DNA from: Spirometra erinaceieuropaei
Taxonomy: Eukaryota; Platyhelminthes; Cestoda; Diphyllobothriidea; Diphyllobothriidae
Assembly (NCBI GenBank): GCA_902702965.1
Contig: CACRXP010000007.1
Span: 353,847-417,846 of the forward strand
Reading direction: 5' to 3'
DNA: 64,000 nucleotides
The notes below the pieces were generated by a model. The model did not search any database, was not told the origin of the DNA, and worked only from the letters and a program-made list of their open reading frames with translations. Shown piece by piece: positions 52,401-63,429 of the stretch (the stretch's first letter is position 1; every line of letters starts with the position of its first letter). The translations under genes and the position numbers were made by a program.

Positions 52401-53694
52401 TTTTACCGAGTTCAGTTTCTACAGGAGATTGAAAAGCAGTGTATTCAGAAGCTGACATCCTGCAGATTCCGAAATATAATAGGATTATGTCGCAAGATAA
52501 TCAGTATTACAACCGCGCCTAAGTAAACCTTTCCAATCAAAAGCGCATTTCAGGATTTCAGCCAACATTTCACGAGGTCAGTCACTCGCTGTATAGGAAA
52601 CGGCGGACAAAGACAACTAAAACTGGAATAACCAGTTGTGGTTTGACTGTGTCATTCAGCAACCACAGACTAGCTGGGGACACTATGTACATTGGGCCTA
52701 CGCTATACCAATGACCAACAAGGCCACATTTTTTCGACTACTAAGGGGGAATTTCCATTGGTGTGGTGTCTGCCGAGTTGCACTGCCTTTGGGCTGAGTT
52801 ACAAACTTCCGAGCAAAAGATATTTGCATAGGGTAAATGAAATAATGGTGGTGGGGAATGATGCAAAAACACGGAAAAGGCGTAGCTACCGCGGAAAGAG
52901 ATGCATGGTGAGGCTAGTCAGACGTCGAGCTGAGGAGAGAAGCGATTCATGAAGAGGCCAGGTCGGTCGAGAGGGGGTCCGCAGGACGGCGACTGCGTCT
53001 TCAAGGACGTCAGTCAAAGCGTCACCAGGCTTTGATCGGATATCCAGTTCGTCGGATTTCATGACAATTTCAGACCAAACCTGAAACCCAAGGGTGGGTT
53101 ATCAAAAAGGGGGGGGGGGGATTCGGATATTCAGAGCACGGTACTATAATAGCGACGGATTGGAGGTGCATACAAAACCAGTACTGTAAAAGAAACTGAC
53201 ATTGAAATGGGAAAAGTGGTGCCGGAAAAAAGAATTGTGCAACTTAAGTGTCAAAAAATGTTTCTTTTCCTGCTACCGTTGAGGTTCCTACTTAACACGA
53301 GCGGTGGCGTGAGCATCGAAAACGCCACGAGCCAAATTACAACAACAACAACTACTACTACTACCACTACTAATACTTCTGCTACGAATACAGCTACAAC
53401 TACTACTAGTTCTACTACTAATATTGTCACTACTACTACTACCATTACTACTACTACTACTACTACTACTGCTGCCGATACTACTACTACTACTACTGCT
53501 GCCGATACTACTACTACTACTGCTGCTGCCGATACTACTACTACTACCACCACCACTACTAATACTTCTGCTACGAATACAGCTACAACTACTACTAGTT
53601 CTATTACTAATACTGCCACTACTACTACTACCACTACTAATACTACTACTGTTGCCGATACTACTACTACTACTACTATTACTACTACTACTAT

Positions 53695-53748
<54 letters not shown>

Positions 53749-56700
53749 CACGACTACTGATCCTATCACTACAACAAATACTACTAATACTGCCACTACT
53801 ACCACCACTACCGCTACTACTACCACTGCCACGACTACTAATTCGATCTCTACAACAACAGCAACTGCTACTACAACTACTACCAATGATAAAAATAATA
53901 ATAATAATAGCATCGCCGCCGCCACCAGTACTGCAAATATTGTTGATGCAATTGCTACTACTGTTACTTATGCCGTTATTACTACTGTTGGTGCCGTTGC
54001 TGTCAATACTACTGCGAATAATACTAGCTCTGCTACGACTGCTGCCGCCAGTATCACCAAATCTGCTGCTGCTGTCGCTGGTGCTATTACTTTTAATACT
54101 ACTATTACTATAAACTCCATCACCAATCATGCTCGAGTGATGCACGCACATAATCCTAAGCGGTCACTAACATGCGGTCAGGATCTAAGATGACTGTTTT
54201 ACGGAAATCTACAACATCCAGCTGGAGACGACACCAGAACTCACTGAAGAAATGCCCAGCAATGATGCATCCGGTCCCAGCCCCTCGAGAAGACGCTGAA
54301 AATCCTCGTGACTACCTGGTGACTGCTTGTCCTCGCCAGTTCCGTCAGAAAGCAGGGCGGAGAGAAGACGCTGGGAGAAGGCGGGAGTCAGCTCACCCGT
54401 CCCGCCCCCCGCATCGTGAATCGTGGCCTGAACTATTGCCGCGAAGCTAAGCTGGGCTGCGATGGACCGCAGACGCTGACTGGCATCCAACCAGACCTGA
54501 CGAAGGCGTGGAATGTCAGCCAGAACAGTATACCTGAGAGAATGAGACGGGGGCAATAAAATTAGACATTGGATAGTATGGAGAAAGTTCATATGAGTTC
54601 CTAACAGGCGGACGTGGCACTTGTTCGGACGCTTTGAATTTGAAGCAGCGGTGGAAAGGGAACTCATCCAATGACAGTTCACGGTCGCCCTAATGGGATT
54701 TTACAGTATTTTTCGTGTTTCAGACTGAAATCTCCTGCGCCTGACATTACTGCCACTACCGATCTATGACTGTTTACTTGTCCGACGCCAAAGCCAGAAT
54801 CCAGCATGCTTCGAATGCTGCTTCAGTAACCGCCAGCAGTGGTCGCGCCGGACAGCAGGCGGTTATTTTTGACAGTAACAGGTAACGAAAACTTTCCGGC
54901 TCAAGCTATGCCCCCAAAAGAGCATGCCTATCCGAGAAAACAACTAAAATCAACAAGGCAGAAAATAGGACGAGCAACGGCTGTCCAGTTAGGGTGTACA
55001 AGAGTTAAACAGGTGCACTAGGAGGGGACAGATCCCTGACAGAGAACTGTGCCCATCGCTTGAATCGGAACTTGTACCTTTTAAATTTCGAGCTGACAGT
55101 CGTCGGGTGGAAAGTTTCAACGACTATGAATGTTAGAGCTTAATTTACAAAAAGGCAGGCGGTTGTGACGCCTGTCGAAAGAAGATGACGGTAAACTGCC
55201 ACAAACATATGTGGAAAATCACCGACACTTACGACTTGGCGGGGACACCGGTAGTCACTTCGGCGTTTGCAGCTTCGAGGCGACAGGTTGCAGACACAAT
55301 GGCCGCACCAAGCCCAGGAAAGGCGTCCAAGACGGCGAGAAGAGCTCGTGCTATAAAGAAGGTTCCACGACTCTTCGGCTGCCCGCTTGTTGAGTCTCCG
55401 GAGGCCTCAGATAAGACATGCTCGGAGGAGGTGGAAACTTCTTGAGAGAACGTTTCAAACCTACAAGAAGATAGGGGACAATTAATTCAGGCCTTCTTCA
55501 CTCTCATTTTACTTGCGGAGAGCCAATGAAAATACGTCAGATGGCTGTACCGTAACCTGTGCGCAGAGGGGGGGGGAGTGAATAAAGTCGTGGTGGCAGC
55601 TAAAGTCACCTCAATCTTCAAGGTCTGATAACAGGACCAGGAAATCTGGGACCTCGGCGAACACCCAGAGGACGAACACGGCACGGACGTGTCACCAAAC
55701 GGTGCCCAAATCAACCGAAAGACAAATCTCCGTGTGATGAGACAACCAAAGGGTACCTAAATGAAACCACTCATCGGATGACCGACGCGTGGAGTCACCG
55801 CCAAACTCGGGTCCGGAACCAAAAACTTCCTATTTTCTGCTGAGCCTGTCGTCTGCACTTCCATAAGTAGGTCATCTTTTCTAGCCGCTGGGCCACTAGC
55901 CCCTACTCGTACATGCGTCAGGTAGTTAATAGTTAGGCCAGGGGACAGGCCTATCCTTTACGAAGGCGCACAAACGACACACGGGTTCTGCGTCAATGAC
56001 AGCTGTTTTGGCAGGACAATAGTTCACTAGGCGATACAAGAAGGGACAACATACGGAGTGCTGAGTCCCCCTGGGTGCGCAAAGGTAGACTTCTCAATAA
56101 GGTTTGACAGACTGCATCACGAGTGGCGTGTGTGTGCGATTTTGTAGACAACATACAGTAGGGGGGCTAACTCATGAAATGTCAGCAGAAATTCCGAAAT
56201 GCGTTTCCGTTTCGACAAGATTAATTATGTAGGGTTGTAAAACTAGTCGGTCTGCAACATAATTCTATAATATTTCAGTTACCTCAGGATGCCGGCTTTC
56301 GAATGAACTTCTTTCCGACTGCATGCAAAAACGACATTGTTAAAATGCATTTTTCTCATTGATTTTCGATACCCTAAGATATCCAATTATATTTCATGGA
56401 AAACATGCACAAAAATATTCATTCCTTTGCTCATTCGGTAGACAATTGCGCCTTCTTCCAATTTTATACTCGAAGGGTGTAATTCGGTTTTTAAGAGCTT
56501 TTCCAATTCCCGAATAATTTTGAACCCGCGCTACCGTTACACTTGCATTCAGGGTTTGCAAACTACAAGCCGTATATTTTCCGCGTAGGGAAAATCACAC
56601 ATTTCTCTACGGTAATAACGGGGGACTATACAGGGTTCATAAAATTTAGCGGTGGAGTTGATCCATATTGATAACTTTACAAGCCACATTGGTAAATGCA

Positions 56701-59700
56701 GAAATATGACGATTTAGGAACGGCCATTTCGCGGTATTTAAAAGTCCTACAATTAGAAACTTAAACCCGAATTATGTCCCTCCTTCGAGTATAAAATTGG
56801 AAGAAGACGTAATTGCCTACTGAATGAGCAAAGGAAGGAATATTTTTGTGCATGTTTTCCATGAAATATAATTGGATATCTAAGGGTATCGAAAATAAAT
56901 GAGAAAAATTCATGCTACTTAAGTAGTCATTCTTTACAGAGTGTAGTTTTGCATGCAGCCGGGAGGAAGTTCGTTCGAAAGCCGGCATCCTAAGGTAACT
57001 GAAATATTACCGAATTATGTTGCAGGCTGACTGGTTTGACAACCCTCCTTAATTAATGTTTTCGAAACGAAATTGCATTTCGGAGTTTCGGTTGACATTT
57101 CATGAGTTAGCCCACCTAAAACAGCCAGTTCCAGGATTGGGGTGCTGAAAACGTAAGTTAGTCAAAGGTCCGCTGCCCTATGCCTTCTTTCAACGATATC
57201 AGGCCCAATTTTCGCCTAAGTGGTTAGCTTTGACGTCTCGGCGTCCGTTACGGTGGAAGTACACTTCTCCGAGGACATCTTTCGTTCCATGCAACGAAGC
57301 AAAGAATCAACAGAGCACTCACTTTGAGGAAGTAATTTGAAAAGGCAGTGTATTTCCGCTCGATAACTTCGACAGAGTAGAAAGCTGTTGACAGAACTCC
57401 ATTTGTAAAAGACCAAATAATTACTTTAATAATGCAGGCTAAACTCTGAGTACATTCCTTTAGTTAGCCACCAGTTTTTTAAACTATGAGATGTAGAAAA
57501 AAGAGCCACAAAAGTAGGTAAAACTTATGGGTAGATTTAGGCATACTGTGGAGCACTCCTCGATGATTCTTTTTTGACGGCAACATATGCACCGTTGGTT
57601 TAGTACATTTAAAATTTTGACCTACCACCAAATCTGATTTCCCAGGATTTCTGTTGTCAATTCATGCATGTAATGAATAGTTTCATGGGATACTACCTCA
57701 AAAATGCCACTAATCGTAAAACTTTTGAAATGGCATGAAGAGCTCAAGGGTTCACCTCTGTAGAAGCCTCTGGACGACATCAAGAATTAGTTTCCACACC
57801 AGTTCCTCATCGCGTTTAGCGCCTGACACAGCAAGGCCAATGGTATCGCACAGCCCTTTATCAAATCGTTCACAAATCCTAAAAAAGAGGAAAGATCCGT
57901 AAAGACTTGCCCCAAAAAACAGACGGGTTGGAAGTATTTAGGATTAAATGTGTGCAATCGGCGCTTAGCTAACAGCTCGAAATCGCACAACTACGGACTA
58001 CATTGTTAGCTCTGCAAGTTTATTCCATTACGATTTTACACAACATGCCCGTGGCGACGGATTACCCTATGCCTCTAACATGCTAGTAATTTTCCAGAAA
58101 GTGTGTGCTATGGTGCAGGGGGCTCAGAGATCCTGCTTCGGGACCCGCACGCCCCGCTGTGCTTCGGGGCTCGGTATCGAGCCCAGAAAACAGTCGTACA
58201 GCGACTAATAATATAGACAGAAAGATATTATTGACAAGGACAAGGGAGACTGGGGTGACTAATTTTTGGTTTATTTACCGTCGTCAGCCAGTCATTCGTG
58301 AGGCCCGATTCCACACTCTTTTGGTTATCAGTTCGACATTATAATTACTGCTATTCAAGGATGCAAACTGACGAATGTTATTATCGACAAAGTCAATGGA
58401 AACTGGAATGGCCATTTCTGACTTATTAGCCGCCGTCAGCCAGTCATACCCAACCCTGACGTGTGGACAACGTGCCCGTGGCTGAGTGGTTAGAGGCGTG
58501 GACTTCTAACCAACAGGTCGCGGGATCGAGCTCCGGGTGTTCCACACTTCAGGGTTGAGTGTGGCTGGCTGACGACGACTAGTAAGCCAAAAATGGCCAT
58601 GCCAGTCTCCCTTGCCTTTGTCCGTAATAACATTCTGCCTATATCATGGGCGGCTGTGCGGCTGCTGGTTAGGCTCGAGAGATAGCCCCTAAGGCACAAC
58701 GTGACGTGCGAGTTCCGTAAGAACGATTGGTGAGCGCCCCTCCATCAATGCAAACTGCCCTTCTGAGACATCGCCATGAAGACACCGCTTACGCCACCAC
58801 CAACTATGCAGAATCGCGTGGAGTCGATGTGATCTAATCCAACTTCCGATCGACAGTCTCAGCGACCTGAACTCGCTGAGGAACCTCACAGGCTTGGGAT
58901 TTCGGCCTGCTACTTTCACGTGACAAACGATTGTGTACAGAAGCGACGAAGATGCGGACTCCACTATGAGGAGGAGGAGGAGGAGGAGGAGGAGGAGGAG
59001 GAGGAGGAGGAGGAGGGGAGAAAGTAAAAACGACGAGACCCTAGGAACGCTTTGAGAGCTCCGCGCTTACCGTGGTCAAAGGTTGACTAACCACATGCAA
59101 CTTTCGGCGCCCTTCCGCTCTTGCCGAGCCTATAATTTAAAACCTAACTTTTATCGATTTTTGTTTCACTCACTCTACCCCGCCCTATGTAATTGTATTG
59201 GCCTGATGAGAATTTACCGAAAGGAACGTTCACTCGCCAATCTCTCTTCTGAAAATAACAGGATGTTTACTTCACCATACTTCAGTATTTCGCACCTCCC
59301 TCCTTCTCCTACTGCTCTGCTTCACACTTTCGGGGGACAAGAGTGCCGTCTGACGACTAATTTCGCTGTGCTTGTTTGTAACCGTACTCTAGGAGACATG
59401 TGAGACGTAACACCTGCAAATGAAAGGTTTGCCCAACTGCACACACACAGGATATCCCAAAGTAACCTCAGAAGGCATCGAGAGGAGGGTTCAGTTCTCT
59501 GCCTTCTCGTCCACCCTCTGCCCCCACCCGAACTTACTTAATGATCTCCGGTGTGTAGAGGTGTAATCGCTGATTCAACTCCTGTTTCACACACATGGCA
59601 GATGAGCGTGACTCCAGCCGACGCCCATTCAGGTCACGACTTCTGGAGCTCAGGGCAGACTCCAGAAGGCGTTGCAGCCTCCAGACAAGGTGGGCCGGCA

Positions 59701-62700
59701 GGCTTCCGGATGTGACGGTCTCCGGCAAGTGGGAACTCCCATCCTGATTGGTGGAGGGAGCTGGCAATGGCGTAGGTGGTGGCAGAAGGTCCTGTCTGCC
59801 CGTGAGACAGGCGAAAAATGTTACACCCATGGCCTCCGAAAGGTCGCGCGAGGCCAACGGAGGCTGCGGGAGGGATGCCACCGCTGACGATGGTTGCCGC
59901 GCGTCAACAATCAGTTCTGAGAAGATACTGGGGGCTGTGGAGGAGGCGGGGGGACACCAGACGAAGCGGGAAAGGTCGACTTCCAAGTCGTGAGACGGAG
60001 ACTGCGGAAGAAGTATACAGAAGGTATAAAAATTGTATTTTGACGTACAGGACACGACTCATTCTCCTTTCCCGAAACCCCTCCGACAGAGGGAGCACTA
60101 AAAGCCCCAAATTCTAAGGCCTGTAACGACGTTAAGCGAACGGAATGCCATGGAAGAAGGAGAGAAGAGAGGCAATCAACAGCTGTTAAACTTGAAATAC
60201 TACTGTATCAGTGCAATTATTCTGAGCACTGAAGATACCCCAGGTGCAGATGTAGTCATTTGTCTCACAAATGGAAGAGAATATGCGCATCCAAGGTGTT
60301 GCTTAAACGAAGACGAAGGCGCGACCACTGGGACGGTAGATTTATTGGCCTTAGATTTCGAACTCGAACTGGTGTTCATCATCACAGACTGCTAGAGTGC
60401 ACCAACGGACTACGTCCGTGGCTAGGTCTGGTTTGTGCTGCCTGGCCCACAATGGTTCCCCGGCGTGGTGACGACCTTTGTACTTCGCGGCGATGTGAGC
60501 TGCGCCACCTGGCTGCGTGGGCGGAGTGCGTGATCACACGCAGGCAAATCAATGTGTCTATTGATAGAGTTGGTGTCCAACACCCACGCCTCCAACAGTT
60601 CTCGCCCCGTCTTGTTGTCGGCTCGCGCCAATAGCCGCGTGTTGGCGAAGTCGAACTTATGGCCTTCCTCCAGCGTGTGAGTGGCGACTTGAGATAGTGG
60701 GTCGCCTCTCCGAACGGCCGTTGGTGCTCAAGTATTCATGAGCTGAGACGTCGTACTGTTTGGCCTGTGTAGTGGCAAGGACAGTTATGGCACGGGATTT
60801 GATAGACTACGCTCAACTGCTCACCTGCGTCCAGCCACCCCTCATTTTCATGATTCTGCTACGCATGGTAGCCGCCAGATGATGAGCGATGCCCACGCCT
60901 AACTCTGACGCAATGCGTTCTGTAGCCTTGGACACATTCTTTATGTACGGTAGAGAGTGCCAAATTGTTAGCGCCACTCCCGTTAGTCCGTCGTGGGTGC
61001 GTGCGTATGCGGAAGAAGTATACAGAGGATACAAGGATTGTATTTTGACGCACAGGACACCACTCATTCTCCTTTCCCGAAACCCCTCCAACAGAGGGGC
61101 ACTAAAAGCCCCAACTTCTGAGGCCCGTAACGACGTCAAGCGAACAGAATGCCATGGAAGAAGGAGAGAAAAAAGGCAGTCAACAACTGTCAAACTCAAA
61201 ATACTACTGTATCGGTGCAATTATTCAGAGCACAGAAGACACCCCAGATGCAGAAATAGTCATTTGTCTGTTCTGGATAGTAGTACTGGGTACCATAATA
61301 GACTTGTCGATAACTTCAGGAGTAAAGCCGGACTGAATACTCGCTTACACCCTCCTCAGCCTCATGTCCTCGACCATGCTGTGCGCAATGTGCGTGCCGG
61401 GACCAGCATTGTCTACAGTACCAACGGCCGGCTTCTCAATAGCCGGCGCATGCGGCCTACAACGCCTCTATCCGCGACCTGCTCTTCTCGGACGGCTGCG
61501 TGCTCAACACCGCGCCAAAAAACGGATACGCCGCCGGCTACGTCAACTTCGGGCTGGTCATCAACATGGACAAAACGGTAGTCATGCGCCAGGTTTCACC
61601 CAACACTGCATATAACGTCCTTTGCGTCATTCCCTACGGCACCCAGCTGAGGGCCGTGGACAAATTCACCTCTTTAGGTAGCACACGCACACAGCATCAA
61701 CATCGACGACGAGGTGGATCACTGGACCTCCAAAGTTAGCCAGGCCATCAGCCGGTTGCAGATCTTCTTCCGGAACAGCCACGGACTTCGACTTAACACG
61801 AAGCTCAAAATGTACCCAGCGGTAGTCCTGACGGTGACATGGACCGTCTAAGCCAAACAACTCAGGGGACCATCAATTTCACATCAAGTGCGTTCGGCGA
61901 ATCCTAGAGTTGAGGTGGCAGGACAAGATCCCCGACACGGAAATTCTGGAAAAGATCGGAATCCTCAGCATCCATGCCATGATGAGGCAACCGGAACTGC
62001 GATGGGGAGGCCGCCTCGTGAGGAAGGACGAGAAGTGATGACGCAAACGACTATGCTATCAAGATGTATCTACAGGTGTTCGCTGACAATGACAACAAAG
62101 ACGTTGCAAGGACAACCTAAAGAACAGTCTCACACACATGCAGCTCAACACGGAAAACTCGGAGGACCTCGCCAAGGACCAATCAGCCTCGCGTGCCTAA
62201 AATGACCTCTGACCACCGCCTGTAACTGTGCTATGGGTAAAAAATCACCATTAGAGTACAGAAATACACTAAAGCCGTCCGCATACCAGACTGCTTGTTC
62301 GTTGAGAAAGGCGAAATTGTGCTAAGAATCGGAAATTCGCATGTGTAAGGGAGGAATGGGCCGAAGCGCCGGGTCAAAACAGGCAGCTAACCTTGTCAGC
62401 AGGGTTGGATTCGTCAGTGTCGTCGAGCGATTTGGCGACAGAAACGACGGATTCACGCCAGTCGGTGAAAATACTTTCCAACTGCTTTTCCAAAAGCGTC
62501 TGCACAGGGGTGGGAGGGAAGGAGGAGGGATAAGAGACACGAAAATTGGGATAAGCAGGGTAACGAGGAGACAAACGTTCAGTAAAATGGGGGCGACATA
62601 ATCGTGAAATGCTGCTAAAAGGTCTTAAAGAGTACACAATTTAACACAACTTTGAAAGTGAAACAAGTGAGGAATGAACAGGCTGACTAATACACCTTAA

Positions 62701-63222
62701 GGCAGAAGTTGTGAAGGTGGCCTCCGTAGTCCGGTTTGCAGAAAACTTTTCTAGACACACCAAAGGCAGGCCACAGCCACAACCGATCCCATTTCGACTC
62801 GGTGGTTTTTCTATTCTCAGGATCTGCCACTGTAGAATGGGGCTAGGCGGCTCTGAGAGGCCGACTAAACCACTGTCAGTCCGTTCAAAAGTGTTCCAAC
62901 CCCAAACTTCCTGTCAACACTTCATGGCACTTAATCTGCACTGTGTTCTTTTAGGGAGGGGAGGGGGGGGCGATGGATGAAACCCAGCAGCTGGCTAACC
63001 TCCAAATGAGCCATGAAGATGGGCTGATAGAGTTCCGACCAGAGATCAACACCGCGACCAAGCGCACGGGCTCTGAGGGCCTCGGAGGTGGGGGCTGAGG
63101 GATCGTCGGAGGGCGGAGAGCTGAAGATACGCAAGGTGGCCGCACGTGTGTTAATGAGACTTTCAAGGTCACCGGCATAGCGTAGATAGTCCGACAGTTG
63201 GCGGTGGCAGACGGTTAGGGTC
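48701..63222 (-). CDS. COG1: COG1, conserved oligomeric Golgi complex subunit 1, 5'-partial (7 exons)
   Basis: COG1 is a lobe A subunit of the COG tether, which captures retrograde vesicles at the Golgi and so maintains glycosylation enzymes. Exons on the minus strand: 63222-63000, 62499-62392, 60001-59538, 57878-57756, 54533-54245, 53080-52890 and 49466-48701. All phases agree; they encode 720 residues and a TGA stop. The last exon is diagnostic: PRALQLIFDVRFLLRLL, VDPFDLEMSASRMNSDITRA, CLYGIL and FALLPFSISSMRPPPA correspond to the conserved COG1 C-terminus. The family is about 900-980 aa, so some 200 N-terminal residues lie right of the window. Insertions include a poly-Ala/Gly loop after LLVWPLLG. 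Exons 1-4 of this set are weaker matches by themselves and are supported mainly by strand, order and phase. Confidence 0.92.
49467..50844. other. COG1 last intron, right of the terminal exon
   Basis: It contains a small repeat copy (about 49700-49830, inverted relative to those at 3.4 and 37.5 kb), a foldback-end fragment (50139-50207) and a SINE body fragment on the minus strand (50318-50402). A B-box-like GGGTTCGAATC at 50257 has no matching tRNA fold. Confidence 0.6.
50318..50402 (-). mobile_element. SINE body fragment (minus)
   Basis: The reverse complement reads GGCTGATGACAGCTAACGGA, CCAGAAATGGCCATTTCAGT and CTTTGTCTTTGTCGGCAATA, which is the SINE body in the normal order. Head and distal half are absent. 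Confidence 0.75.
50845..51580. mobile_element. Foldback / long TIR element, copy 5 (diverged)
   Basis: The ends GTGATTTCGTTTGGAAGGGA and the reverse complement of the right end GTGATTTCGGTTTTGAGGGA pair; inner blocks (AGCATG.ACGAAA, CTTATTT...AAGG) are mirrored less well. No transposase. It lies directly left of the next copy in the same COG1 intron. Confidence 0.6.
51590..52598. mobile_element. Foldback / long TIR element, copy 3
   Basis: The left end CAGTGAGTGACCGATCTCGT and the inverted right end CAGCGAGTGACTGACCTCGT agree, and the next about 350 bp are close to perfectly complementary (ATGTTGGCTGAAATCCTGAA, CTTACTTAGGCG, AATACTGATTATCTTGCGAC, ATGAC.ACATAAGTAGCATG). It is about 1.0 kb long, with no transposase frame. 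This is the best-paired member of the family. Confidence 0.88.
52890..60001 (-). CDS. COG1: COG1 internal exons (four)
   Basis: 60001-59538: SPSHDLEVDLSRFVWCPP to LNQRLHLYTPEIIK; 57878-57756: ICERFDKGLCDTIGLAVSGA to LILDVVQRLLQR; 54533-54245: YTVLADIPRLRQVWLDASQR to SLLGISS; 53080-52890: VWSEIVMKSDELDIRSKPGD to SLTMHLFPR. Donors are GTAAGT, GTGAAC, GTGAGT and GTAGCT. Each junction keeps phase (2, 2, 0 and 2), which would be unlikely for chance frames. The helical, Leu-rich content fits a COG subunit; sequence identity to the family cannot be checked here. Confidence 0.8.
53337..54115. repeat. Long (ACT)n triplet tract with variants
   Basis: About 570 bp (53337-53910) are almost only ACT triplets with GCT, GAT, ATT and ACC variants; to about 54115 the tract decays. 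Long open frames in all phases on both strands (poly-Thr, poly-Leu, poly-Ser, poly-Val) are products of the repeat. It lies in the COG1 intron 53081-54244. Confidence 0.95.
54534..56159. other. COG1 intron, unrecognised part
   Basis: No exon needed for phase and no known repeat was found between 54534 and the foldback element starting at 56160. Short frames at 55185-55445 are not assignable. Confidence 0.5.
56160..57118. mobile_element. Foldback / long TIR element, copy 4
   Basis: The ends TAGGGGGGCTAACTCATGAA and TTCATGAGTTAGCCCACCTA pair, and arms of about 400 bp mirror each other. The sequence follows copy 2 (9667-10652) closely from end to end, including the centre (CCGTTACACTTGCATTCAG, CATAAAATTTAGC). 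Both copies lack a transposase. Confidence 0.87.
57119..57755. other. COG1 intron between foldback element and exon
   Basis: A/T-rich, non-coding; contains the GTGAAC donor of exon 57878-57756 at its right edge. Nothing else is recognised. Confidence 0.5.
58115..58467 (-). mobile_element. Two partial SINE copies (minus)
   Basis: 58115-58262 carries a distal half and body with CGGTATCGAGCCCAGAAAAC and GACAAGGACAAGGGAGACTG. 58374-58467 carries the body (CAATGGAAACTGGAATGGCC, CCGCCGTCAGCCAGTCATAC) up to the position where a head would begin. The second abuts the following plus-strand copy head to head. Confidence 0.75.
58470..58740 (+). mobile_element. Full-length tRNA-headed SINE
   Basis: This is the most complete member. 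The head: CGTGGCTGAGTGGTTAGAGG (A box) and GGGATCGAGCTCCGGGTGTT (diverged B box). The body: GGCTGACGACGACTAGTAAG, CTTGCCTTTGTCCGTAATAA. Distal half: GGCTGTGCGGCTGCTGGTTA, the CGAGTTCCGTAAG block and the end GGTGAGCGCCCC. It is about 270 bp, with no coding capacity; mobilisation would depend on a LINE in trans. Confidence 0.85.
58967..59015. repeat. (AGG)n microsatellite
   Basis: A nearly perfect AGG run in a COG1 intron. Confidence 0.95.
60003..61270 (-). mobile_element. Deletion-derivative PLE between direct repeats of about 260 bp
   Basis: Direct repeats at 60003-60262 and 61008-61270 (about 85-90 percent alike) flank, on the minus strand, an RT C-terminal block (IWHSLPYIKNVSKATERIAS, ELGVGIAHHLAATM), a GIY-YIG domain in broken frames (PCHNCPCHYTGQTVRRL, then NKTGRELLEAWVLDTNSINR) and a decayed hammerhead-like motif at about 60390-60346. 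The layout repeat-coding remnant-ribozyme-repeat fits a PLE with pseudo-LTRs that has lost its RT core. It lies in the COG1 intron 60002-62391. Confidence 0.8.
60346..60390 (-). ncRNA. Decayed hammerhead-like motif of the PLE
   Basis: Minus strand: CTGTGATGATGAACACCAG, then TTCGAGTTCGAAATCTAAGG. The GATGA, GAAA and following AATAAATC are in the expected order, but the CTGATGA core is interrupted and the GTC is ATC. Probably inactive. Confidence 0.45.
61330..62210 (+). pseudogene. RTE-like LINE reverse transcriptase remnant
   Basis: Shifted frames in order: YSTNGRLLNSRRMRP, RDLLFSDGCVLNTA (the catalytic box, normally FADDC), YVNFGLVINMDKTVVMRQV, LRAVDKFTSLGST, a thumb region (LNTKLKMY-like at DNA level) and RIPDTEILEKIGILSIHAMM-like sequence across 61920-61985. 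At least five frameshifts. It is 5'-truncated and lies next to the PLE in the same COG1 intron. The family assignment is from motif style and remembered flatworm repeats. Confidence 0.7.
62392..63222 (-). CDS. COG1: COG1 first two visible exons
   Basis: 63222-63000 reads TLTVCHRQLSDYLRYAGDLE to LWSELYQPIFMAHLE; 62499-62392 reads TLLEKQLESIFTDWRESVVS to NPADK. Both use an unusual GTTAGC donor. They are separated by 500 nt. The reading frame enters 63222 in phase 2, so at least one more exon lies upstream. This pair rests on splice signals, phase and order more than on conserved residues. Confidence 0.7.
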
Positions 63223-63429
63223 CTGGTCGACGGAGAGAGGCAGATAGGGTGGGGGAGTGTATACAATGAATCTCCATTTCTGGACGCTCAACGACAACGT
63301 GCATTGAAGGAATCTTACAATTTTGGACGCTTTTTTAAGGTTAAGGACAAAGTAATATCAAAAAATGCGTGCGTTACAACTCTATACTGTAAATTAGGCA
63401 GAAGATACATGAGCGACAAACTTCATTGG

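Noticed and set aside
53207..54193. Long open frames (up to 328 codons) encoding poly-Thr, poly-Ser, poly-Leu or poly-Val
   Set aside because: They exist in several frames on both strands because the triplet repeat lacks stops; they lie in a COG1 intron and have no non-repeat domain.
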